Source: DTU018 sp964618175 (lineage in GTDB: Bacteria > Bacillota > Syntrophomonadia > Syntrophomonadales > Syntrophomonadaceae). From it: a stretch of DNA of 6,112 nucleotides. Location of the stretch: assembly GCA_964618175.1 (NCBI GenBank), contig CAZTZX010000101.1, positions 1-6,112 of the forward strand. Reading direction: 5' to 3'. Both the position numbers and the translations under genes were made by a program. The first letter of the stretch is position 1, and every line of letters starts with the position of its first letter. Under the pieces are notes generated by a model, which was given only the letters and a program-made list of their open reading frames with translations, ran no database searches and was not told the origin of the DNA. Below, piece by piece: positions 1 through 5,414 of the stretch.

Positions 1-34
1 TACCATAGGCATCTCTTGTCGCCTGTTTCTCCAT
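1..34 (-). CDS. Transketolase C-terminal subunit, 5' end only (partial)
   Basis: Only the first 11 codons are present; the gene runs off the left edge. They read MEKQATRDAYG, matching the usual opening of the C-terminal half of split transketolases (a basic stretch, then ATRDAYGE). The start is supported by a GGGAGG Shine-Dalgarno at 45-40, five bases before the ATG. The product would hold the pyrimidine-binding and C-terminal domains, and would pair with the N-terminal subunit encoded just upstream to form the complete thiamine-diphosphate enzyme of the non-oxidative pentose phosphate pathway. It starts 303 bp after the stop of its partner, whereas such halves are normally adjacent or overlapping; the gap is filled by repeats. 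Because so few codons are visible, identity rests on the motif together with the neighbour. Confidence 0.8.
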   Translation of the reverse strand, partial: MEKQATRDAYG

Positions 35-78
35 AACTTCCTCCCTAATATTAAACATACGGATGATTCTGACAGCCT

Positions 79-112
79 GATGCAAGAGGGAACGGTTCTA
101 CCTTGCATCTAC
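79..112 (-). repeat. GTAG-footed small hairpin, REP-like
   Basis: On the minus strand the sequence reads GTAG followed at once by ATGCAAG, a loop containing AACCGTTC, and CTTGCAT (7-bp stem). The stem (GCAAG/CTTGC) and the central ACcGTtC-like motif resemble one arm of the 110-bp element at 207-316, so this may be a diverged single unit of that family. There is no T-run after it on either strand, so it is not an intrinsic terminator. It lies in the leader of the transketolase C-terminal subunit. Confidence 0.5.
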
Positions 113-113
113 T

Positions 114-195
114 TGTCATCCTGAGGGAGGAACGACCGAAGGATCTTGTCCACCTAGTACCAGTAAAGATTCTTCGGCTGCGCCTCAGAATGACA
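114..195. repeat. Imperfect palindromic intergenic repeat, TGTCAT...ATGACA type, copy 1
   Basis: The left half (114-147) and right half (166-195) form an imperfect stem. The ends TGTCAT/ATGACA pair, then CTGAG/CTCAG, then after an asymmetric internal bulge CCGAAG/CTTCGG and ATCTT/AAGAT. A non-conserved 18-bp centre (148-165) follows the stem. Copy 2 at 2545-2622 has the same halves in the opposite orientation and a different centre. Repeats of this sort (TGTCATyCTGAG...GAAGAATCTT) are, from memory, widespread between genes in anaerobic Bacillota and other phyla. It has no coding content. Confidence 0.85.
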
Positions 196-206
196 GAATA
201 GTAGCC

Positions 207-316
207 ACGCAAGTTTGGGGACGGTCCTTGGACTTGCGCGTTAGTCTTAAACAGATCATTACAATATACAATACTACTTAAACGCGCAAGTCCAAGGACC
301 GTCCCCAAACTTGCGT
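207..316. repeat. 110-bp REPIN-like element with perfect 36-bp inverted arms, copy 1
   Basis: Positions 207-242 and 281-316 are perfect reverse complements (36 of 36), separated by a 38-bp AT-rich loop (243-280). Each arm is itself a near-palindrome: CGCAAGT at one end, ACTTGCG at the other, and a GGAC-G-GTCC core. GTAG stands two bases outside the left arm (201-204), and CTAC, which is GTAG on the minus strand, one base outside the right arm (318-321). Two inverted near-palindromes with GTAG feet and a variable spacer match the architecture of a REPIN (REP doublet). The element sits between the two transketolase half-genes. No transposase is encoded, so any mobility would be in trans. Confidence 0.85.
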
Positions 317-337
317 CCTACCACCAGCATCCTGACC

Positions 338-1168
338 CTACCTTCGTAGTTCCAGCAAAGCTCTTTCCACTTCATCCGGCTTAGGGGCTGTACCGTGCCA
401 CTCGGCCCGGTTTTCCATGAATGAACATCCCTTGCCTTTTATGGTGCGGGCTACAATAGCGGTAGGTCGCCCTTTTAGTTGGCGAGCTTCATCCAAAGCG
501 GCCATGATCTGAGCCACAGAGTGCCCGTTTATTTCAACCACATGGCAGCCAAATGCCCGGAATTTATCGGCTATAGGTTCTGGTGACATGACCTCACTGA
601 TAGGCCCGTCTATCTGCAAACCATTGTAGTCGATCATCAAAACCAGGTTGTCCAATTTATAATGAGCAGCTGCCATAGTTGCCTCCCAGACCATACCTTC
701 TTCTAGTTCGCCATCCCCCAGCAAGGTATAGATACGGTTGGACCTGCCATCCAGCCGGGCCGCCAGGGCCATGCCTACCGCCCAGGATACGCCTTGTCCC
801 AGCGATCCGGTCGAGGCCTCTACGCCCGGCAATTTCCGCATATCAGGATGACCCTGCAGGGGGCTGCCCAACTGGCGCAGTGTACTCAGCAGTTCCGCCG
901 GGAAGTATTCTCTTTCGGCCAGGGCAGCATATAACACCGGAGCAGCATGGCCTTTGCTCAATACAAAACGATCCCGCTCAGGCCAGTCAGGCTGTTGCGG
1001 ATCTACCTGCATTTCCCAAAAATAAAGGCTAGCGAGCAGATCGGCTGCCGACAGCGATCCTCCCGTATGACCTGAGCCGGCTTGACCCAGCATGGTGATG
1101 ATCTTCTCTCGAATGCTGCGGGCTTTGTCTTCCACCATCTTAATGGTGTTGGTATCAGTTGGGCGCAC
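338..1168 (-). CDS. Transketolase, N-terminal subunit
   Basis: This subunit supplies the diphosphate-binding half of transketolase, which moves two-carbon ketol units between sugar phosphates in the cytoplasm. The product has 276 residues, normal for the separate N-terminal half. Visible motifs are GSGHTGGSLSAADLL (31-45, including His34), the SKGHAA segment (71-76, His74), GHPD (106-109), STGSLGQG (119-126), and the thiamine-diphosphate/metal motif running from GDG (151-153) to YN (181-182). WHGTAPKPDE (257-266) is also present. I chose the GTG start at 1168 because GGAGG lies seven bases upstream (1180-1176); the frame stays open further upstream to 1261, but that stretch overlaps prfB and has no family similarity. 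An internal ATG at residue 11 is the alternative start. The gene follows prfB after 46 nt, so the two are probably cotranscribed. Its partner begins at 34. Confidence 0.95.
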   Translation of the reverse strand: MRPTDTNTIKMVEDKARSIREKIITMLGQAGSGHTGGSLSAADLLASLYFWEMQVDPQQPDWPERDRFVLSKGHAAPVLYAALAEREYFPAELLSTLRQLGSPLQGHPDMRKLPGVEASTGSLGQGVSWAVGMALAARLDGRSNRIYTLLGDGELEEGMVWEATMAAAHYKLDNLVLMIDYNGLQIDGPISEVMSPEPIADKFRAFGCHVVEINGHSVAQIMAALDEARQLKGRPTAIVARTIKGKGCSFMENRAEWHGTAPKPDEVERALLELRR

Positions 1169-1175
1169 TTTCTTT

Positions 1176-1180
1176 CCTCC
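1176..1180 (-). promoter_or_regulatory. Ribosome binding site deciding the transketolase GTG start
   Basis: GGAGG on the minus strand lies seven bases before the GTG at 1168. It excludes the longer open frame and favours GTG over the ATG ten codons later, which has no comparable site in front of it. Confidence 0.8.
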
Positions 1181-1214
1181 AAACCTTCTCGGATATGACC
1201 GCTGGATACTATTA

Positions 1215-2319
1215 TCACACCAGCTTATTTTTACTGCGCAGGAAAGCGCTGATAAATTCATCTAGATCCCCGTCCAGTACCGCATTGGCATTACCTCTTT
1301 CCAAGCCGGTACGGTGATCTTTGACCAGGGTAAAGGGATTCAAAGTATAGGTGCGGATCTGACTGCCCCAGGCGATTTCCTTGTATTCTCCTTTGAGCTT
1401 TTGCAGATCTTCTTCCCTTTCCCGCTGTTTTATTTCATAGACTCGGGCCTGCAAGATTTTCATAGCCGACAATCGATTGGCATGCTGCGAGCGTTCATTC
1501 TGACACTGCACCACTGTCCCGGTAGGTATATGGGTAATACGTACTGCCGAGTCGGTCTTATTGACATGTTGGCCCCCGGCTCCTCCCGAGCGATAGGTAT
1601 CGATACGCAGATCCTCCGGATCAATGTCGACTTCTACGGTCTCACTGATTTCCGGTAAAACCGACAAAGAAGCAAAGGAAGTATGTCGCCGGCCGGAAGA
1701 ATCAAAAGGAGAGATGCGAATCAGCCGATGCACGCCTTCCTCACATTTCAGCTTACCATAAGCATGATCTCCCTTGGCGAGAAACGTGACGCTTTTGACG
1801 CCGGCTTCGTCCCCTTCCAGATAATCCAGGATCTCTACCGAATACCCGGCAGATTCTGCCCAGCGAGTATACATTCGCAGGAGCATGCCCACCCAATCCT
1901 GAGCCTCAGTGCCTCCGGCACCGGCATGCAGGGTGACTATGGCATCTCGGCTGTCATGCTCACCCGAAAATAGCATGAGCAGTTCAAATTCTCCAAAATC
2001 CTTGACCAAGACTTCCAGGTCGCTTACGGTCTGATGATATAACTCATCCTCATTTTCCTGTTCAGCCATGTCGAGCAGATCAGACAGATAGGCCGCTCGA
2101 TCCATGAGATCTTGGTGAGAAGCAACTTCTTGTTTCAGTTCACTGATCCGTTTCAGTACACGCTGGGCCTCCTGGTTATCTTCCCAGAAGTTTTCCTTGA
2201 CCGTACGAGGTTCCAATTCCTGAATTTCCTTGTTAGCGCCCTCTATGTCAAAGAGAAACCCTCAGTTCATGGAGGCGGTCAATTATCTCACGGCATAAAC
2301 CGCGCGGATTTTCTATCAC
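1215..2319 (-). CDS. prfB: Peptide chain release factor 2 (RF2), made by programmed +1 frameshift
   Basis: RF2 recognises UGA and UAA in the ribosomal A site and triggers peptide release. The reading frame starts at GTG 2319 with GAGGAGGG six bases upstream. It runs 23 codons to an in-frame TGA (2250-2248) and continues in the +1 frame from GAC (2249-2247) to the stop at 1215. The total of 367 residues is the usual length for the family. Key motifs sit at the expected places: the stop-codon-reading tripeptide SPF (203-205) and the catalytic GGQ (248-250, within SGGAGGQHVN). The segment from residue 36 on would otherwise appear as a shorter gene beginning at a TTG; that start is false because conserved N-terminal sequence precedes it. 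The neighbours are secA upstream (501 bp away, repeat-filled) and the transketolase subunit downstream (46 nt). The end carries three different stops in tandem, TGA TAA TAG. Confidence 0.96.
2247..2262 (-). promoter_or_regulatory. prfB programmed +1 frameshift site
   Basis: The minus strand reads AGGGTTTCTCTTTGAC: a Shine-Dalgarno-like AGGG, the slippery CTT, and the in-frame TGA followed by C. When RF2 is scarce the ribosome pauses at UGA, slips CUU forward one base to UUU, and continues as GAC; when RF2 is plentiful it terminates. This is the established feedback control of prfB. The internal Shine-Dalgarno-like element is shorter than the classical AGGGGG, with GAGG ending six bases before CTT rather than three. 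Confidence 0.93.
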
Positions 2320-2325
2320 AATAAT

Positions 2326-2333
2326 CCCTCCTC
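2326..2333 (-). promoter_or_regulatory. Ribosome binding site fixing the prfB GTG start
   Basis: GAGGAGGG on the minus strand, with a six-base spacer ATTATT before the GTG at 2319, is a near-perfect Shine-Dalgarno. It fixes the start of the 23-codon zero-frame leader of prfB. Confidence 0.85.
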
Positions 2334-2348
2334 ATTATTGGTACCTGG

Positions 2349-2374
2349 GTAGGGGGCGATGCCCACATCGCCCC
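2349..2374 (+). repeat. GTAG-footed GC-rich hairpin, REP-like
   Basis: GTAG at 2349-2352 is followed directly by GGGGCGATG, loop CCCA, and CATCGCCCC: a perfect 9-bp stem with a 4-base loop. No T-run follows on either strand, so it is not a canonical terminator. A GTAG at the 5' foot of a stem is the signature of REP sequences recognised by RAYT transposases. It lies 16 bp upstream of the prfB ribosome binding site, so in a secA-prfB transcript it would be in the prfB leader. Confidence 0.65.
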
Positions 2375-2393
2375 GCACGTTCATTCGGACACG

Positions 2394-2419
2394 TTCATCG
2401 TGGTGGGCTTATACCCGTG
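2394..2419 (+). repeat. Direct repeat unit A (TTCATCGTGGTG...GCTTA), copy 1
   Basis: TTCATCGTGGTGGGCTTA with a short GGG/CCC hairpin after it (GGGCTTATACCC, then GTG). The same 12-base head and GCTTA recur at 2517-2542 in the same orientation, 123 bp away. There is also a local duplication of CACGTTCAT at 2376 and 2390 just before it. Confidence 0.6.
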
Positions 2420-2427
2420 TCATTGCT

Positions 2428-2517
2428 ATGAAAATGCTTCTCACCTGAGCAGTAGCGGAAACTTTAGTTTCCGATGGGAGGCTAAAGCCTCCCCTACACC
2501 CAAGGAAGTATTTTCAT
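2428..2517. repeat. Inverted repeat ATGAAAATGCTTC / GAAGTATTTTCAT enclosing the GTAG doublet
   Basis: The 13-base outer arms at 2428-2440 and 2505-2517 are complementary except for one pair. They enclose the head-to-head GTAG palindromes at 2452-2497. This suggests a larger nested element of about 90 bp, or an older repeat into which the doublet inserted. There is no coding content. Confidence 0.55.
2452..2497. repeat. Head-to-head doublet of GTAG-footed palindromes (REPIN-like)
   Basis: GTAG (2452-2455) is followed by CGGAAACTTTAGTTTCCG (8-bp stem). After two bases comes GGGAGGCTAAAGCCTCCC (8-bp stem), then CTAC (2494-2497), which is GTAG on the minus strand. Read from its own GTAG, each palindrome has the same centre, CTTTAG, although the stems differ. 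Two inverted REP units with GTAG outward is the definition of a REPIN. The unit is far shorter than the 110-bp element and unrelated to it in sequence, so it belongs to a second family. Confidence 0.7.
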
Positions 2518-2542
2518 TCATCGTGGTGCGCTTAGCGCGTGC
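2517..2542 (+). repeat. Direct repeat unit A, copy 2
   Basis: TTCATCGTGGTGCGCTTA followed by GCGCGTGC. The first 12 bases and GCTTA equal copy 1 at 2394. The small hairpin is kept although its bases changed: here GCGC-TTA-GCGC, in copy 1 GGG-CTTATA-CCC. Compensated change in a stem suggests that the folded form matters. It abuts the degraded left end of the next repeat. Confidence 0.6.
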
Positions 2543-2544
2543 AA

Positions 2545-2622
2545 ATTCTGAGGCGGAGCCGAAGAATCTTTACCGTTGCCAGAAGGGAAAGATCCTTCGG
2601 TCGTTCCTCCCTCAGGATGACA
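2545..2622. repeat. Imperfect palindromic intergenic repeat, TGTCAT...ATGACA type, copy 2 (inverted)
   Basis: Its reverse complement begins TGTCATCCTGAGGGAGGAA and continues through CGACCGAAGGATCTT exactly as copy 1 does at 114-147. The other half (2545-2570) matches 166-191 with one substitution, but lacks the terminal TGTC. The central ~18 bp are unrelated to copy 1 apart from a shared GTA next to one arm. Orientation relative to the adjoining 110-bp element is the reverse of that in copy 1. Confidence 0.85.
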
Positions 2623-2634
2623 ATTAATTCGCCA

Positions 2635-2744
2635 GCGCAAGTTCGGGGACGGTCCTTCGACTTGCGCTTTAACGGGAATCAATATTGTAGAATAGAAAAG
2701 CTTTCATAAAAGCGCAAGTCGAAGGACCGTCCCCGAACTTGCGC
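2635..2744. repeat. 110-bp REPIN-like element with perfect 36-bp inverted arms, copy 2
   Basis: Positions 2635-2670 and 2709-2744 are perfect reverse complements (36 of 36) around a 38-bp AT-rich loop (2671-2708). Arm and loop sizes are identical to copy 1. The arms differ from copy 1 at four positions, each matched by the compensating change in the opposite arm, while the loop sequence is not recognisably related. The left GTAG foot is absent; on the right CTAA stands where copy 1 has CTAC. A further arm-end fragment, AACTTGCGT, lies just outside at 2747-2755, possibly the remnant of another copy. Confidence 0.85.
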
Positions 2745-2820
2745 CTAACTTGCGTCAAACGCCATGGTAATAAATTAACAGAACACTCCGTTGAATGCAA
2801 TGGTGGCCATTATCTATTCG

Positions 2821-5313
2821 TTATTCGCCTCTGCCACAACATTTCTTGTATTTTTTACCGCTGCCACATGGACAAGGATCGTTGCGGCCTACTTTGTTCT
2901 CTACTCTTACCGGTTTTTTCTCCACTTCTTCGCCGCCCTGACTTTCAAAGGTCTGGCGCTCCTCGCGCTGTTGGACGACTTTGACCCGGAGGATATAACG
3001 AACTACATCTTCTTTGATGGTGTAAACCATAGATTGAAAGGCGTCAAAAGCCTCGAATTTATACTCGATCAAAGGATCCTTTTGCCCGTAAGCCCGCAGA
3101 GAAATTCCGTTGCGCAATTGATCCATGGCATCGATATGATCCATCCATTTTTCATCGATGATGTTCAACATGACCGCTTTTTCCAATTCGCGCATGGTTT
3201 CGCTGCCCATTTCGGCTTCCCGCACTTCATAGAGCTTAAAGGTGCGCTCCCGCAAAAACTCCTTCATATCATGCCGGGTCATGCCCACCAGGTCATCGGT
3301 GGTAAAGTCGATCTGCGGCAGGATATTGCGTTCCACATAGGTTATAAGCCCGGGTAGATCCCAGTCATCGGAGTATTTCACTTCACCGGCATAGCCATCT
3401 ACAACTTGATCGATAACTTCATCGATCATGCTGCTGACCGTTTCCTTCAAGTCCTGATCATACAATACTTTGCGGCGCTCGCCATACATGACCTCGCGCT
3501 GCTGATTGATAACATCATCATATTCCAAAACGTTTTTACGAATGGTGAAGTTACGGCTCTCCACCTTCTTCTGGGCATTTTCAATAGCCCGCGAGATCAT
3601 CTTGTTCTCAATGGGCATATCATCATCCATGCCCAGTTTATCCATCAACCCTTCGATATTAGCTGAGCCAAACAGCCGCATCAGATCATCTTCCAGTGAT
3701 GCATAAAAACGGGATTTCCCCGGATCCCCCTGACGTCCGGAACGACCGCGCAGCTGATTGTCAATACGGCGTGCCTCATGCCGCTCCGTCCCCAGTACAT
3801 ACAGACCGCCCTGCGAGTCCACCTTTTCGCCCAGTACGATATCGGTACCACGTCCGGCCATGTTGGTAGCAATGGTTACGGTTCCCGGCTGCCCGGCCTG
3901 GGCAATGATCTGGGCTTCCTTCTCATGATATTTAGCATTCAGAACCTGGTGAGGAACACCCCTCTTTTTTAACATACTGCTTAATAGCTCAGATTTTTCT
4001 ATAGATATAGTTCCAACCAGAACCGGCTGCCCAGTACCATAACATTCTACGATGTCTTCTACTACCGCCGTAAACTTACCTACCTCAGTGCGATAGATGA
4101 CATCAGGCTGATCCAGGCGTACCATGGGCTGGTTAGTAGGGATAACTACCACATCCATACCGTAAATTTTTCGGAATTCTTCTTCTTCCGTCAGAGCGGT
4201 ACCAGTCATGCCGGCCAACTTCTTATACATACGGAAGTAGTTCTGGAAAGTAACGGTGGCCAGGGTCTGAGACTCTTTCTCGATTTTGACCCCTTCCTTG
4301 GCCTCAATGGCCTGATGCAAACCATCACTGTAGCGGCGCCCAAACATCAAGCGGCCGGTGAACTCATCCACTATAATAACCTGGTCATCTTTGACCACAT
4401 AGTCACGATCCCTTTTCATCAAACAGTGAGCGCGTAAGCCCTGATTTACATGGTGAGCCACTTCCATGTTCTCGGACAGATTCTCAACGTCAAAAGACTT
4501 TTCTACCTTGCGCACCCCATCTTCGGTGAGGGTCACCACGTGCGCTTTTTCATCTACCACGTAATCGCTCTCATTTTCCAGGCGGGGTATAAACTTGGCA
4601 ATACGATAATACAGATCAGTAGGTTTATCTCCTTCACCGGAAATGATCAACGGAGTGCGGGCTTCGTCTATGAGAATGGAGTCTACTTCGTCAATGATGG
4701 AATAATGCTGGCCTCGTTGCACCATGTTTTCCGCCCGAACCACCATATTGTCGCGCAAGTAGTCAAAGCCCAGTTCATTGTTGGTAGCATAGGTAATATC
4801 ACACTCGTAGGCCTGTTTGCGTTCCAGATAATTGAGTCCGTGGACTATCAAGCCTACCGACATACCACAATACTCATAAACCGGTCTCATCCAGGCTGCG
4901 TCACGACTGGCCAAATAATCATTGACCGTGACAATGTGCACCCCCTGGCCTTCCAGGGCATTCAGATAGGCCGGCAAAGTAGCTACTAGAGTTTTTCCTT
5001 CCCCAGTTTTCATCTCAGCTATGCGCCCGTCGTGCAGGGTCATACCGCCGATAAGCTGTACATCAAAATGCCGCATGCCCAAAGTGCGCTGGGAGGCTTC
5101 CCTTACCAGGGCAAAGGCCTCCGGTAATAAATCCTTTAAGGTCTCCCCCTGCTCTAATCTATGGCGAAACTCTGCGGTCTTGGCCGGGAAGTCCTCCTCC
5201 GCTAAAGCTTGGAACTGGGGCTCTAGCGAATTGATTATCTGCACAGTCTTGCGCATACGCTTTATATCTTTCTCATTGTCATCCAGCAGATTTTTAACAA
5301 AATCTTTGATCAT
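2821..5313 (-). CDS. secA: Protein translocase subunit SecA
   Basis: SecA is the cytosolic and membrane-associated ATPase that pushes unfolded preproteins through the SecYEG channel. The product has 830 residues, normal for Gram-positive SecA. In order: Walker A MKTGEGKT (101-108), the Walker B/DEAD-type motif IIDEVDS (206-212), the preprotein cross-linking domain that follows it, AGMTGTA (367-373) opening the second nucleotide-binding fold, NMAGRGTDIVLG (484-495), and LRGRSGRQGDPG (521-532) with the arginine-finger region. The scaffold and wing domains follow, then the C-terminal zinc tail CPCGSGKKYKKCC with Cys814, Cys816, Cys825 and Cys826. The ATG at 5313 was chosen because MIKDF begins the family-like N-terminus and GAGAGG lies ten bases upstream. 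The frame runs 20 codons further up to a TTG, but that part is encoded by a terminator hairpin. The gene lies between hpf and prfB, a common order in Bacillota. Confidence 0.98.
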   Translation of the reverse strand: MIKDFVKNLLDDNEKDIKRMRKTVQIINSLEPQFQALAEEDFPAKTAEFRHRLEQGETLKDLLPEAFALVREASQRTLGMRHFDVQLIGGMTLHDGRIAEMKTGEGKTLVATLPAYLNALEGQGVHIVTVNDYLASRDAAWMRPVYEYCGMSVGLIVHGLNYLERKQAYECDITYATNNELGFDYLRDNMVVRAENMVQRGQHYSIIDEVDSILIDEARTPLIISGEGDKPTDLYYRIAKFIPRLENESDYVVDEKAHVVTLTEDGVRKVEKSFDVENLSENMEVAHHVNQGLRAHCLMKRDRDYVVKDDQVIIVDEFTGRLMFGRRYSDGLHQAIEAKEGVKIEKESQTLATVTFQNYFRMYKKLAGMTGTALTEEEEFRKIYGMDVVVIPTNQPMVRLDQPDVIYRTEVGKFTAVVEDIVECYGTGQPVLVGTISIEKSELLSSMLKKRGVPHQVLNAKYHEKEAQIIAQAGQPGTVTIATNMAGRGTDIVLGEKVDSQGGLYVLGTERHEARRIDNQLRGRSGRQGDPGKSRFYASLEDDLMRLFGSANIEGLMDKLGMDDDMPIENKMISRAIENAQKKVESRNFTIRKNVLEYDDVINQQREVMYGERRKVLYDQDLKETVSSMIDEVIDQVVDGYAGEVKYSDDWDLPGLITYVERNILPQIDFTTDDLVGMTRHDMKEFLRERTFKLYEVREAEMGSETMRELEKAVMLNIIDEKWMDHIDAMDQLRNGISLRAYGQKDPLIEYKFEAFDAFQSMVYTIKEDVVRYILRVKVVQQREERQTFESQGGEEVEKKPVRVENKVGRNDPCPCGSGKKYKKCCGRGE

Positions 5314-5323
5314 CCTAACACGA

Positions 5324-5329
5324 CCTCTC
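5324..5329 (-). promoter_or_regulatory. secA ribosome binding site, possible sequestration
   Basis: GAGAGG on the minus strand is ten bases before the secA ATG, immediately after the terminator T-run. Its AGAGG is complementary to CCTCT (5341-5337) in the 3' arm of that hairpin, so the same arm could pair either with the upstream stem or with this site. Confidence 0.6.
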
Positions 5330-5331
5330 AT

Positions 5332-5359
5332 AAAAAAGAGGAACCATAAGGCTCCTCTT
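5332..5359 (-). terminator. Intrinsic terminator after hpf, in the secA leader
   Basis: On the minus strand AAGAGGAGCC pairs with GGTTCCTCTT (10 bp, one G-U) around a TTAT loop. A run of six T's follows, the first two inside the stem. It stands 55 nt after the hpf stop and ends 18 nt before the secA ATG. It would end hpf transcripts. Since no promoter fits between it and secA, it must also act as an attenuator for any secA transcript begun upstream. Confidence 0.85.
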
Positions 5360-5414
5360 AATAGGGTTTGCAATAGTATAATCTTATCACTTTTGGCAAT
5401 ACCGCTTCAACTGA

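Noticed and set aside
35..113. Separate promoter for the transketolase C-terminal subunit
   Set aside because: AT-rich hexamers such as TATGTT and TAATAT occur, but none has a -35 at acceptable spacing.
51..308. 85-residue open frame on the minus strand
   Set aside because: It runs through the TGTCAT-type palindrome and most of the 110-bp hairpin element; composition is repeat-derived, there is no convincing ribosome binding site, and no family is recognised.
114..316. CRISPR-like array or insertion sequence
   Set aside because: There is no series of direct repeats with regular spacers and no transposase; the repeats are single palindromes.
2353..2374. GC-rich hairpin as an intrinsic terminator
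   Set aside because: No T-run follows on either strand; the GTAG foot fits a REP sequence better.
2400..2627. 75-residue open frame on the plus strand between secA and prfB
   Set aside because: It is built entirely from the repeat mosaic and resembles translated repeats, not a protein family.
4450..4989. 179-residue open frame on the plus strand
   Set aside because: It is antisense to the well-conserved SecA nucleotide-binding region, a shadow of the real codons. The other plus-strand frames over secA, prfB, hpf and transketolase are rejected for the same reason.
5314..5373. 20-codon N-terminal extension of SecA from a TTG, with a hydrophobic stretch suggesting a leader peptide
   Set aside because: The extension is the translation of the terminator hairpin, has no Shine-Dalgarno, and SecA proteins begin at the position of the ATG at 5313.
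5373..5399. Possible secA promoter on the minus strand (TTGCCA with TATACT or TACTAT)
   Set aside because: Spacings are 13 or 15 bases, outside the usual range, and the 17-base alternative has no -35 match. Too weak to annotate, though some start in this gap is plausible.
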